Position numbers and translations under genes: made by a program. Shown one piece after another: positions 43,736 to 53,977 of a stretch of DNA of 64,000 nt; position 1 is the first letter of the stretch, and each line of letters starts with the position of its first letter. The notes beneath the pieces are model-generated. The model searched no databases. It was not told the origin of the DNA and saw only the letters and a program-made list of their open reading frames with translations. Source of the DNA: Stereocaulon alpinum (taxonomy: Eukaryota > Ascomycota > Lecanoromycetes > Lecanorales > Stereocaulaceae); assembly GCA_018257865.1 (NCBI GenBank), contig JAEUBA010000016.1, positions 62,001 to 126,000 of the forward strand, written 5' to 3'.

Positions 43736-45695
43736 TTACATGTCCATTGAGTCGCCACCATTAGCGAAGTTGAATCCTCCAGCTTGTGGCTGTGGCTGTT
43801 GCTGCTGGTTGAAGCCAAAGCCTTGAGTCGGAGGTGCGTTTTCAAGCATCTCACCAGCCTCGTCTTCGTCGGAAAAGTATTTTCCAATGATGTTGAAAGC
43901 CTTCATGTATATCTCCTCGTTGATGTTATTTTGACAATCGTGAATCTTTTCCATACCTCCTGCTTCTTCAATGTGGAGAGCAAAGTGGTTGACGCTCTGA
44001 TCCGATGGGTCTTCCGAAGCTTCCTTGTCCATGTCTCCTACCTTCAGGATATTCTCCAATCCATCAAGAGCAACCTGTATGATCTTGTTGTCTGGACACG
44101 CGAGCAGATCGCACAGCGGCTTGATGCAGCCACATTGTACCAGGTAACGAATTTGCTCTGGCTTTTGAAGGCCACCCGAGGTCGCATTGGAGATTGCCCA
44201 ACAGGCTTCTTTGCGGGTCTTGAAGTCTCCATGAGAGAGTAGATTGATCAAAGGAGGAATGATTTCAGCGTCAATGACTGCCTGGATCTGAGTAGAGTTT
44301 CCGGCTGTGACGTTGGAAATAGTCCAACATGCTTCCTTGCGGATGCCATCCTTTGAGGAGCTAAGGAGAGAGTGTAGAGCTGGCAGCGCTCCACAGTTGA
44401 TGATTATCTGTGTCTGTACGTCGTCGCCAGTAACAATATTACCCACGGAACGAAGAGCAGGTGTCTGCACAGAGGTCGATTGATGAGTAAGGAGCTCCAC
44501 TAAGCGACGAGGGATGCCCGCTTCAATGACTGCCTGAATCTTGTCATTCGCTCCATCAGACAAATACGAGATAGCCCAGCATGCATCGATGAGGACTTCA
44601 TCATCGAGAGAATAAACCAACTTGGCTAGGACGGGTAAAGCTGGAAGAATCTGTGACTAATTAGCATGTCAGAAAGCCAGCGATGGAAGGAAAATAGGAG
44701 ACACACCATCTCCCAATTAGGCTGTGGTGTCTTTCCACGACAGAAGTTGCTAAGGGTCCACGTAGCGTTCCTTAGCATGCTGAGCTTGCGGCTGTCGCCC
44801 AAAAGAGCGAGCAATGGTCGGAGCGCGCCAGCCTGCAAGACGAAATCCCTGCAATGTGGGCTGTCGCCAGCAATGTTGCCCAAGGCCCATACGGCTTGCT
44901 CCCTAACATCAGGTTCGTGGCTACTGAGTAGCTCCACAAAGATCGGTACAGCACCCGCGTTGATGACGACCTGGGTTTGCTGGGCTGAGCCAGAGGCGAT
45001 ATTAGTCAAGGCCCAGGCTGCCTCAAATTGTACTAAAGTGTGAGGCGAGCGAAGAAACTCCACAAATCGGCTGACGACCCCAGTCTCAATGACCCTCTCG
45101 ATAGGCGGATTGCGCTCTTTTGATAGAAGCTTGCGGAACTTTGTGGTGGCCGAGATTTGAGAATCGATCTCATTGGAAAAGACTCCATCCACCATCTGAG
45201 GAAGCTCAGTCGTAAGCTAGACGTAGAGACCATGGTCAGCTTGTTACTCTAGATCGAAGTCAAGATCGGAAACCGTCCGTAAGCGCAGCTTTGTCGCGTG
45301 ACTGCATGCCCACAACACAATCGTCAATCAAGCCAAGAGAGTTGCAGGTGTGCCAAAGGAGCCAAACACGAGCTTCATTATTCCTGAGCGGCCACAGATT
45401 CTGCTCGCAAGAAGAAGAGAGAGTGGAGGATAGCCTAAGAGTGACGTACCTGGCTCTCGATTGTGCCCCCTTCATCATCGCTATCGATGGATGCACCCAG
45501 AGAGGCACCAGGAGCTGACATCTGCGATCCATCTCGACCAGTGATACCTCTTCGTTTTGCCAAATTCTCTTCTCGCTTCGCCTTTCGGATCTCGACTTGC
45601 TGTTCCTCACGACGACGACGGAGCTCATCCGGTTTGAAGGTGTTTTTGGCCTTGAACTGTGTGCGTCGATGCTCTGGAATGAAGCGTTCCGACAT
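43736..45695 (-). CDS. SRP1: Importin subunit alpha (karyopherin alpha)
   Basis: Three minus-strand exons (45450-45695, 44707-45216, 43736-44650; introns 233 and 56 nt) give 556 codons, the normal length. The N-terminus is the importin-beta-binding domain (RFIPEHRRTQFKAKNTFKPDELRRRREEQQVEIRKAKREENLAKRRG). Ten armadillo repeats follow, with the conserved W and N ladder residues: QFEAAWALTNIASG, REQAVWALGNIAGD, RNATWTLSNFCRG, DACWAISYLSDG, ALRSVGNIVTG, KEACWTISNVTAG and KEACWAISNATSGG. The C-terminal tail is Gln/Gly-rich (GFGFNQQQQ). The protein carries classical NLS cargo with importin beta through the nuclear pore. The 233 nt first intron is long for this window and starts right after the IBB region. 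Confidence 0.96.
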
Positions 45696-46159
45696 CGTGG
45701 CGGTGGATATCGCTTGTATTCTTAGATCTTGGCAACAATACAGCTCACGTTCAAGACTGACTTGGTGTCAAGTCCGTTGTGATGTAGAAGATGATAGTGG
45801 TATTCTGTGAACCAGTATTCTGCGAAGATTGGCTCTAGCGTACTAGCGCGGCGGCGCCTTTCTTCTTTAAGCACAATCTCAGAGCTTAAGTGACGCGTGA
45901 ATCAATCAAGACAGAGAGGCTTCCAAAACCGCGTAAAGAGGATCAAAGGACCGCCTTCTTGAAGCGACGGACGCTTCTATGAGGGTTTGCTAAGACGCGC
46001 CGATCAATGCAATGATAGCCTCGGAGAAAGCCGCTGTTTGTGCTGCCCTACGCGTTACGTCTGTTATTCATCTTCTGTTCCTTCTATGTGCAGGTACAGC
46101 AAACAATTAAGACTTGACCTTAACATTTCATACATCGAACACAAGGAGGGCACCAAGTC
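45696..46159. promoter_or_regulatory. Bidirectional promoter between importin alpha and POT1
   Basis: 464 bp between two start codons facing away from each other. No longer frame lies inside. Both adjacent genes act in or on the nucleus, but shared regulation is only a possibility. Confidence 0.45.
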
Positions 46160-48618
46160 ATGTCTTCGGTCATCCCACCTAATTTTGTGGATCTCAATTC
46201 CGCCTTAAGTCGTCAAAATGTAGAGATCAATGTCATGGGCACGGTCACAGACTTCTTGGTCCCCAGTCGCTCACGTGGAACTGATTGGATGTGCTCATTC
46301 TCAATCAAAGATCCATCGTACGGCGGTCTCTGTGATGAAGGTCTCAAAATCCGGGTTTTCAGGCCAACCGAGAATGAGATGCCTTCGATCAACGGAACTG
46401 GAGACGTTGTTCTACTCAGAGGAATCAGAATCAAAGAATGGAGTGGCATGACAATCGGCCTTTCAACGCGGACAACGTCTTGGACTGTTTTTCCAGCAGC
46501 ATCAATTCCAGCGACGCTTCCACCAATGGCTTCGCATTTGAGTAATGTCAGAGGTCCGCGTGCGCCTGCCCCAACATTACCTGAAATGCAGTACGCTATC
46601 AGCCTTTGCAACTCTTGTGACAGAAGCACGTTCACTCAACCAGCCCCTACGCCTTACAGCGGCAGTAGTGCCCCATCGCCAAATGGGGCGCTATATGGAA
46701 CCATGCCGAAGAGAGAAAAATTCTCCTTGATCAAGGATCTGCAAATCCAAACGTACTACGATCTTGTCGGGCAAGTTGTCAAGTTGTACCCTAGCAATGG
46801 CTGTGTTGAACTTTACATTACGGATTATACAGAGAACCGCTTGCTTTTTAACCACGAGTGGGGACAAGACGATATTGATGCGTCGGGCCGAGAAGGTGAT
46901 GAGTTCAACTATGCCCCAGGTAAATCCGCTGATAGGAGATGGAACGGGCCCCCAGGATACAGAACTTTGACTGTCACTCTGTTTCCTCCTCATTCGTATT
47001 TTGCCCAGCAAAATCTGACGGAAAACACCTTCGTACACCTACGCAACGTGCACATAAAGTGGAGCAGAGACTCGAAAATGGAAGGCGTTCTCCATTCGGA
47101 CAGACGATACCCTGACCGCGTTGACATAACTGTGTTACAGAACAACGCAGACGATGATCGCGTCAAGGATGTACTTCGACGCAAGCGCGACCTTGCGAGG
47201 AAGTTCTCGGCACAGAGGGACGAGTTCGTTGCCCAAGCCCAGGGCCAGAAGAGGAAAGAAAGGAGTGATGATAAACCAATATCACGAACTCAAGCGAGGA
47301 AGAGAAAGAAATTGGAAAAGGAGCAGGGTGTAAAATTCAGAACTAAGGACACAAAGGATGGGGATGACAAGGAAAATCAGGCAAGCAATGCAAGTATTTC
47401 TCTCATAGACCAACTGGACGACACCATGCCAACGCTCAAGGCACAGAAGCAGGATTTAAACAGCAACAGTACGTTTTATTTCGCATTTTTACTGCCTTTA
47501 AAGTTGATGTCTTGCAAACATGTTTCGTTTTATGTCACTTTCTATTACATACGGCCACAGACTGAAGAATAATCGGCATCCCGTCCGCTCTGCCAAAGAC
47601 AAGTTTCAGATCGGTCAATTAGTAGTTGGGTCGGTGACGACCAGCGAATACTGACTGCTGTATGTTTTTGCTTTTTTGGACCCTGAAATCTCTGATGGTA
47701 GATCGTTTGGCATTGTGCATGCTTTTGACATCTTTGGCGATTTGCACTGTCTGGTTTCATAAGTGGTTGACACTGACGTCGGACTTTTCCAGTTCATTGC
47801 TCACACCACCTGATTACGCCAAGATCGCTGTCGTCCATCCTTTCGCTTAATAGCCATGTGAATACTACGCCGAAAGGAACATCATACTCTTTGCCTTTTC
47901 AGAATATCAAATCACGTGCAATTGTTCGCATCATCGACTTCTTTCCCTCTGACCTCGCCGATTTTGCTGTGCCTTGTCCTGAATCTTCGGAATATGACAT
48001 CCTGAGCAACCGAGAAGACAGCGAAAGCGAAAATGACAGCAGAGACTCAAACGAAGAGTCTGAGAACGAGTTAGGGAATGGGCGACGATGGGAGTGGAGA
48101 TTTGGGTTGGTACTCGAAGATGCCTTCGGTCCAAAAAAGGAAGCGAAAGCTACCATGGAGGTCTATGTAGCAGGTCAAGATGCAGAATTTTTGCTCAAGC
48201 TGGATGCCGAGGAGTAAGCGCCAACGTGCTTGAAGATTGTTGGGTACTCGGCTAATGTTTCGTCCTGTCCAGCCTTCGAAAGTCGTCCATCGCTCTGGCA
48301 GCCCTCCGAGAGAAGCTTTTCCTTCTGTGGGGTGATCTAGAAGAACAGAAGGCCCGGAATTCATCGACTTTGAGGCAGATCGACGCAAATTCGCACTTTT
48401 ATAGGAAGGAAGAAGCACAGCAAAACAGACCGTTCCCGTGCTGCCTAAAGGAGTATGGTGTCAAGAGGAGGATAGAGCGGTCCGTTAAAGAAGAGGAGAG
48501 TGATAGTGGCAACGAAGGTGGCAGGGAGAGTGAGGACGGGAGCGGGCGAAAGAGTGCAAATGTCAGGAGCAAGATCTGGGAGAGGAAATGGAGGATGTTC
48601 GGATGTACCATCACCTAA
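46160..48618 (+). CDS. POT1: Protection of telomeres protein POT1
   Basis: Three exons (46160-47468, 47793-48213, 48273-48618; introns 324 and 59 nt) give 691 codons. The first OB fold (about residues 10-130) reads VMGTVTDFLVPSRSRGTDWMCSF and VVLLRGIRIKEWSGMTIGLSTRTTSW. The second, Pot1PC-type OB fold (about 185-340) has YYDLVGQVVKLYPSNGCVELYITDYT, GYRTLTVTLFPPHS and FVHLRNVHIKW. After a basic linker, exon 2 begins HCSHHLITPRSLSSILSLN, and the C-terminal fold has RWEWRFGLVLEDA, LREKLFLLWGDLEE and the conserved PFPCCLKEYGV. POT1 binds single-stranded telomeric G-rich DNA and the Tpz1/TPP1 partner. The 324 nt intron has no credible extra exon; its ends (GTACGT and TTTTCCAG) and phase agree. Confidence 0.93.
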
Positions 48619-48968
48619 GGAGTGGTACAGTAGTTTGCATTTGGCGGACTAGCTATTGAAAAGACGATATGATACCCCTTTGCTGATACTGCATTACCTT
48701 CTCTATCCATTACTATTCAGATTAGTCCCTGAGACATTGCCGCTAATTTGAGACATATCTGTGCATTCACGGTGTGATAAGAGGTTGAGTCCATGCTCTC
48801 TCAGCCTTGCCCTACCGCTAGCGGCCAATTTCCGCTGGTGATGTAGTGCAGAAGCAAACAATAAGTAGCTCCTTCATGTACCATACCCAACTTTCTTCTC
48901 TGCGTGCGAAACGAGTATCCTACGGGTCACTTTCGTACTGCTTGAGACGACACACGACTGCTAGAAAG
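48619..48968. other. Intergenic region upstream of aprataxin-like gene
   Basis: 350 bp between two plus-strand genes. Presumably the promoter of the aprataxin-like gene. No element recognised. Confidence 0.4.
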
Positions 48969-49898
48969 ATGGCCTTAGAGCCCAAAACAATTCAAGATGC
49001 AACGACTGGAGAAGAAATTGCAAGCACCACAATTCCCCCAACACAAGCTGGCACCCCCCCCAAACAACGCAACGCATGTATTCCCTCCTCGTTGCCCCTG
49101 TCTTACTTCTCTTGCTGACTCTTCCCAGTCACAGACCTCATGGCCCCCAAGAAGCCCCCACCATCCAAAAAGCAACCCCACTCCAGCACGCCCCAATCAG
49201 ACCCAGCGCGCACCACCACATTCCTCGGCCGCGACGGTCTGGGAGCCTATATCACACGCCCTGCCTCCTTCCCTGCTTCACGAGTAATTTACCATGACGA
49301 GAAATGGGTCGTGATAAACGACCTCTTTCCCAAATCCTCCATACATCTACTCCTGCTACCTCGAGACCCAGCAAAACAAAAGCTACATCCCTTCAATGCC
49401 TTCGAAGACGTCGAGTTCCTGAAAGAGGTGCAAGCCGAGGTCAAGAAGATACGGATACTAGTAGCGAAGGAACTACACCGGCGTTTTGGCAAGTTCTCGA
49501 AGCTAGATCAAGAACGCGAGAAAGCTTTAGAAGCCGTCGAGCACCTCGACGACACCTTGTCTCCCGACATCCCCAAGGGCAGAGATTGGAGCACCTCTGT
49601 TATCTCTGGCATACATGCCGGCCCGAGTATGAATCATCTACACGTGCATATACTCTCGATAGACAGGCATAGCGAGTGTCTACGGCATAGGAAACATTAC
49701 AATAGTTTTTCAACGCCGTTTTTTGTGCCTGTGGAGGATTTCCCGTTGGAGAAGGATGATCCTAGGAGACGTGCGGGTAGGGAGAGGTATCTGGAAAGGG
49801 AATTAGTTTGTTGGAGGTGTGAGAGGGATTTCAGGAATAAGTTTGCTAGGCTGAAGGAGCATTTGGGGCAGGAATTCGAGGCGTGGAGGAAGGAATGA
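48969..49898 (+). CDS. HNT3: Aprataxin-like HIT protein (DNA 5'-AMP hydrolase)
   Basis: Two exons (48969-49077 and 49129-49898) give 292 codons. The splice restores RNAFTDLMAPKKPPP; the ATG at 49140 is inside this stretch and is a weaker start. The HIT domain (about residues 75-230) has YHDEKWVVINDLFPKSSIHLLLLPRD and the catalytic His triad HLHVH at about 206-210. The C-terminus carries a zinc finger with CWRC, a conserved KEH and a following Glu, fitting the C2HE finger of yeast aprataxins. These enzymes reverse abortive ligation by removing AMP from DNA 5' ends. Forkhead-associated domain is absent, as in fungi. The second half of the coding strand becomes G-rich, like ureD. Confidence 0.92.
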
Positions 49899-50236
49899 AA
49901 GGCGGGCAGAGGGGGCAGAGGATTAAGATTGGACTGGGTGGCCTTGGGGAAAGGATTGCTGTGAAAGCACGGTAGTATGACAGCGTACCCTCTGTTCCGT
50001 TAGGACCGTGGTACTCATGTGGCTGATCACCACTGAAAAACGCAATGTATGGATACGAAGATATGAGACAAGATGCGTTGATGGTGTAGTATACGCTTTT
50101 AGATCGCCGTCCACGCAGGTTTATCATGCCGAGAAGGACCGAAATATTGTACAATTGAATACTTATGTCGTAAATTCCGACACACGTCTCTATCTTGACC
50201 GTATTTCTTCCGCAGCACATCTTAAGGAGTATCCGC
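49899..50236. other. Convergent intergenic region
   Basis: Joint 3' flank of the aprataxin-like gene (+) and the IRC22-like gene (-). No gene or repeat recognised. Confidence 0.4.
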
Positions 50237-51181
50237 TTACTCCGGCTGCTTACTCTTGCTCTTTGGCCTCGCTCCGCTCTTCACGCGCTGGGCTTGCGGC
50301 CTATTGATGTGGTGCGCAGGGATCCAGCTCTCATCATATGCTTTCGCGCCAGTAGTCGTGGCTGGTCCATCCGCTCCAACAACAGAAATCTGATCAGATG
50401 GGTCGACCTTCTTCGACCCTGCGGATGACTTCTTGGCGCGCTCGCCGCCTTTGCCTCCGCGGCGCTTTTGAGGGAAGAGTGTGGTGATCCAGGTGCTGTA
50501 GATAAAGTAGCATGTACCTCCGAAGGCGGCGCCGAGAACGAGGTAGAGGAAAACGCTGTGGGAGCGATTAGCGACCATTCTAGAGAGGACGCCTAAAGAC
50601 AATTGGGCTACTCACACTTGCGGGTCAAAGATGCTAGTATCTGCTTCCACAACACTGACGGTCTGGTTGAAGGCCTGGAGAGTGAATTGGGTTCCTTCAC
50701 TATCCGTGACTACGGCCGCGAGGTTGAGTCTCAAGTCCTGAGGGTGGAGTTCGGTAACGAAGTTGTAGCTAATGCTGTCGGTCTGACCAGGAGGAATTTC
50801 CACGTTGTACCTCGTGGTCGTTAAATTGCGAACGATTTGAGGACGTCCTTGAGGGTTGAGAGCAGTAGTCCAGAGATTGCCGCCAATAAAGCTGATGCCA
50901 ACGGGCTCCTGCTCGTCATTGGTGATAGTGAGAAGTGCCTGGGTTGGATGGCCATTAACGAGCTTGATGCCGAAGATCTCTGAGTTCGGGAAAGACGTCG
51001 AGATCTTCATTTTGAGGCCCGGAGGCGGAGCTTGTAGCTCCACTTCTTCGTCCGCCTGTGGAAAGATTGTCAGCGACTGTTCTTCCATACGGCTTTATAT
51101 TAGGGGACATACATCTTGTGCCAAGGCAACGAAGGAGCGAAGTGCGAGCAGCACTACTGTAGTCAAAGAGAAGAGAACCAT
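50237..51181 (-). CDS. IRC22: IRC22/TRAP-alpha-like ER membrane protein
   Basis: Three minus-strand exons (51113-51181, 50616-51055, 50237-50555) give 275 codons. Exon 1 is a signal peptide (VLFSLTTVVLLALRSFVALAQD). Exon 2 is a luminal beta-sandwich, as in translocon-associated protein alpha (FGIKLVNGHPTQALLTITNDE, YNVEIPPGQTDSISYNFVTELHPQDLRL). The second donor must be GTGAGT at 50611-50615, because only this keeps the frame into FLYLVLGAAFGGTCYFIYSTW, a single membrane helix. The cytosolic tail is basic and ends SKSKQPE. It belongs to the TRAP-alpha/Irc22 family of ER proteins; function in fungi is poorly defined. Confidence 0.88.
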
Positions 51182-51480
51182 GATGCTGTATCCGAAAGCG
51201 TAGAAGAGGAGTTGGAGGCAGATTGAGCAATTGACGTGAATAGTGGCTGGAAAATAAACCCTGACCAATGTGTCCAAACGGCCGGCCAATTGTATAGCCG
51301 GCGCTAGCAGTTCGCCCTAGAGAGCTTGACGCGAATTAACCGCGTTCATCTGAAGCAAAGCTGCCTGAAACACCTGATCTGAATACGACCCCAACTTTCT
51401 ACACTACCTTTCCATTGCCCGACTCCCAGCATACAGAGTAAGCTGGCGGAAGGTCTGGAGTTTGAGCCCTACTCTTCACT
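51182..51480. promoter_or_regulatory. Bidirectional promoter between IRC22-like and DUF7923-CCCH genes
   Basis: 299 bp between start codons facing away from each other. A CCAAT-like word occurs near 51263-51290 on the plus strand (GACCAATG, GGCCAATTG). Nothing else recognised. Confidence 0.45.
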
Positions 51481-53167
51481 ATGGCTCATGAAGAGAATAC
51501 CGCCTTAGTTCTAAGGCAGCGCTATGAGCTGCTGAAGGGAGCTGAACACCATAAGAACGCTCTTATTGAGGCACGACCTTGGGCGTCTTCCTCACCGAAA
51601 GCGACACAATCTGACCGTTTATAGGAGCTTTTACGACGAGTTGATCAGCTCACCGAAGATTATCACCAGGAAAGGCTGGACCACGCCCGTGAATCGCACT
51701 TTAATCGAGATGTTCAGCGAAGGGAGATGGAATTACAAGATGAGCTACGCAAATACAAGACCGTAATGGTGGGTTCTCTGTGGGAGAATTTAGGATTGAA
51801 GCAAATGGGTGAAGCACTGGCTGATCGAAGTTAGGACCGTGACGCCTTCGTTCTTGTATTAATTGATGGAGATGGGATGATATTCGACGACAAGCTTACC
51901 TCGATGGGTGAGCTTGGAGGTAGAGAAGCCGCTGCACTCCTCTGGAGCTCTGTGACAGACTTCGTGCATCAGAATGTCCCAAATCTGCCGTCAGATTATA
52001 AGATCGTTACAAGGATTTATGCCAATCTCAAGGGTTTGGGCGATATATGTCACAGATCCGGAATCACTGAAAGACCAGATATGCTTGACGGTTTTGCTCG
52101 TGGATTTACTGGGAGCAAACAATTGTTTGACTTTGTTGATGTACTACTCCATTGCGGTTCACAAGGTAAACCACAGCTAAATAGAAGCAGGTCGGTATGG
52201 GCAAAGACCGTGCTGATGACAAAATATGTGGTGAGCTATTTGCCCCTCCTAGGTACTCGGACATCGCTGATCGCTTGCAGAGATATTCAAACTGCATCTC
52301 TACGACTGCCACTGCCGCCAGATACTGTTTGGTTGCTCTCACGATAATGGTTACGCCCGGCTACTCGAAGATGTTTCCGAGCCCTCTATACTGAACAGTA
52401 TTACGCTCCTTGAAGGCGTTCCATTTGAGAGGGAGCTCTCTCAGCTGAAAACAAAATACCGAACAACGAGATTTGAAGGACTATTCCGAACTACAAAAAT
52501 AAACGTTTATCAACAACATTACAGTCAGCAGCCAATGCAGGTACAAGTGCAGCAGTCACAGCCGCAAGAACAGCAGCCATCGACGCCTCATACGAATGGC
52601 TTGCCACCACCACCTGCGCCATATCAATCGCCCTACTTGCCAACGACTTCTCGTGCCACTTCAGGTTCGCCTGTAAATGCAGCAGCATACAATCCCGTAG
52701 CCCCAACGTGGGCTTCGACGGCTATGACGGCACCCCAGGTCGCTTCCCCACCCCTAACGCCGCAACCGGCAGCACAGCAGCCGCTCAAGCAAGTCCCTCG
52801 CAACCGATACGGTCAACGCATTGACCCAGTTGTCCAGTATGATCCGAACGAAGTAAAACGAATCAAAAAATTAAAGATGTGCAATGTTCACTTCCTACGA
52901 AATGACTGTCCGTATGATCCGTGTACACACGATCACCACTATAAGCCGAATAAGAACGAAATGGCGACTTTGAGATATGTAAGCCGCATGACACCCTGCA
53001 AGTTTGGCAGTGAGTGTGATGATTTGAAGTGCATATATGGGCATAGATGCCCTAGTGATCAGGAGGGGAAGAGAGACTGTCGATGGGGAGAAAACTGCCG
53101 TTTCGATAGGGAGTTGCACGGGATTGATAGGAATGTTGTCAGGACCACAAAGGTGGGCAAGAAGTAG
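51481..53167 (+). CDS. DUF7923 protein with tandem CCCH zinc fingers
   Basis: Five exons (51481-51570, 51625-51768, 51835-52140, 52191-52230, 52281-53167) give 488 codons. The first intron has GC...AG ends; no GT is available. Residues 1-78 form a coiled coil (ALIEELLRRVDQLTEDYHQERL). Residues about 79-245 are the DUF7923 region: FVLVLIDGDGMIFDDKLT, SDYKIVTRIYANLKGL, GKDRADDKI, and DCHCRQILFGCSHDNGYARLL. A Gln/Pro-rich linker follows, then CCCH-type fingers: C-x8-C-x4-C-x3-H-type (CNVHFLRNDCPYDPCTHDHH), a second CxxGxxCxxxxCxxxH (CKFGSECDDLKCIYGHRC), and C(RWGEN)C. The acidic residues of the middle region fall where NYN/PIN nucleases have their metal ligands, suggesting an RNA-binding and possibly RNA-cutting protein; this is inference. 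Confidence 0.87.
51571..51624 (+). other. GC-AG intron
   Basis: The first intron of the CCCH gene starts GCACGA after ...TTATTGAG and ends TTTATAG before GAGCTTTTACG. Removing it joins ALIE to ELLRRVDQL in frame, as expected for the coiled coil. No GT donor exists within the last 40 bases of the exon. All other introns that I could place in the window are GT-AG. Confidence 0.7.
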
Positions 53168-53977
53168 GATTGTTGTGGCTGACAGGCTCCTTACCCTAAC
53201 TTTATATTCTTCTTTTGTCAATGCCGTGTAAGAGGACCGAGATCTGGGTGACATCCTCTGAAGGTCTCACTACACCAACCGGCTATTCTGCCATGCGCAC
53301 AACTTTCATTACTAATAACTTCCACCACGAGAAAGGCGTAGTAGTATACTCTGGTTGCAGAGAACCCTTCAATCCATCTGAAGGATTCTGACAGACAGAA
53401 TGACCTGGATTGGCGGATTTGATGTCTTCGAGATAGAAGCTTCGTTCCCAAATTTTCTTTCCATGGCCAGAAGCTTGTGGCTGTATGTACTCTTTCCATG
53501 TGTCAATCTAGTCTATAAGCAAAGATAGCTTCATCAGAAAGTTGATGACTTGACATGTAGGGAACGATACCATGATCTAAATCACAGGCTCAGACGTCAG
53601 CCAGTAATGTGGAGGCAGGAAGGCAGGAGGCAGGCCAGGTACGCCATCGCTAAACAAAAGGTTCATACTACCCCGAAGACGTCCCAGGACATGGGCCGGG
53701 GAGCCATCCTGGAATCCGCCTAGCTAGCTACCAATGACGCTTGAGAGGCATGCTTGAGCGTGCGCTTAGGGGGCCCCCCACTCCGAAAACGCGAACCTTT
53801 CGAATTGGAAGCTTCATGTAATAGAAGCCGCGCTAGCAGATCTTTATTCCCGAGCTAAGCCCGAGCCAGCTCATCTCTGACACAGACAGCTCTACTAACA
53901 TTATTTAGTAGTACAGATCAACAGCCCCATGGATCCTACAACCGCCTCATACGCCACTAGACCTGTTAGACTGGACG
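53168..53977. other. Intergenic region upstream of the DEVH helicase
   Basis: 810 bp between two plus-strand genes. A short purine-rich tandem of GGCAGGA-like units lies at 53611-53638, and a GGGGGCCCCCC palindrome near 53770. No gene recognised. Confidence 0.4.

Noticed and set aside
43475..43750. 91-codon plus-strand frame with fairly protein-like composition
   Set aside because: It overlaps the importin alpha end, has no recognised family and no splice partners.
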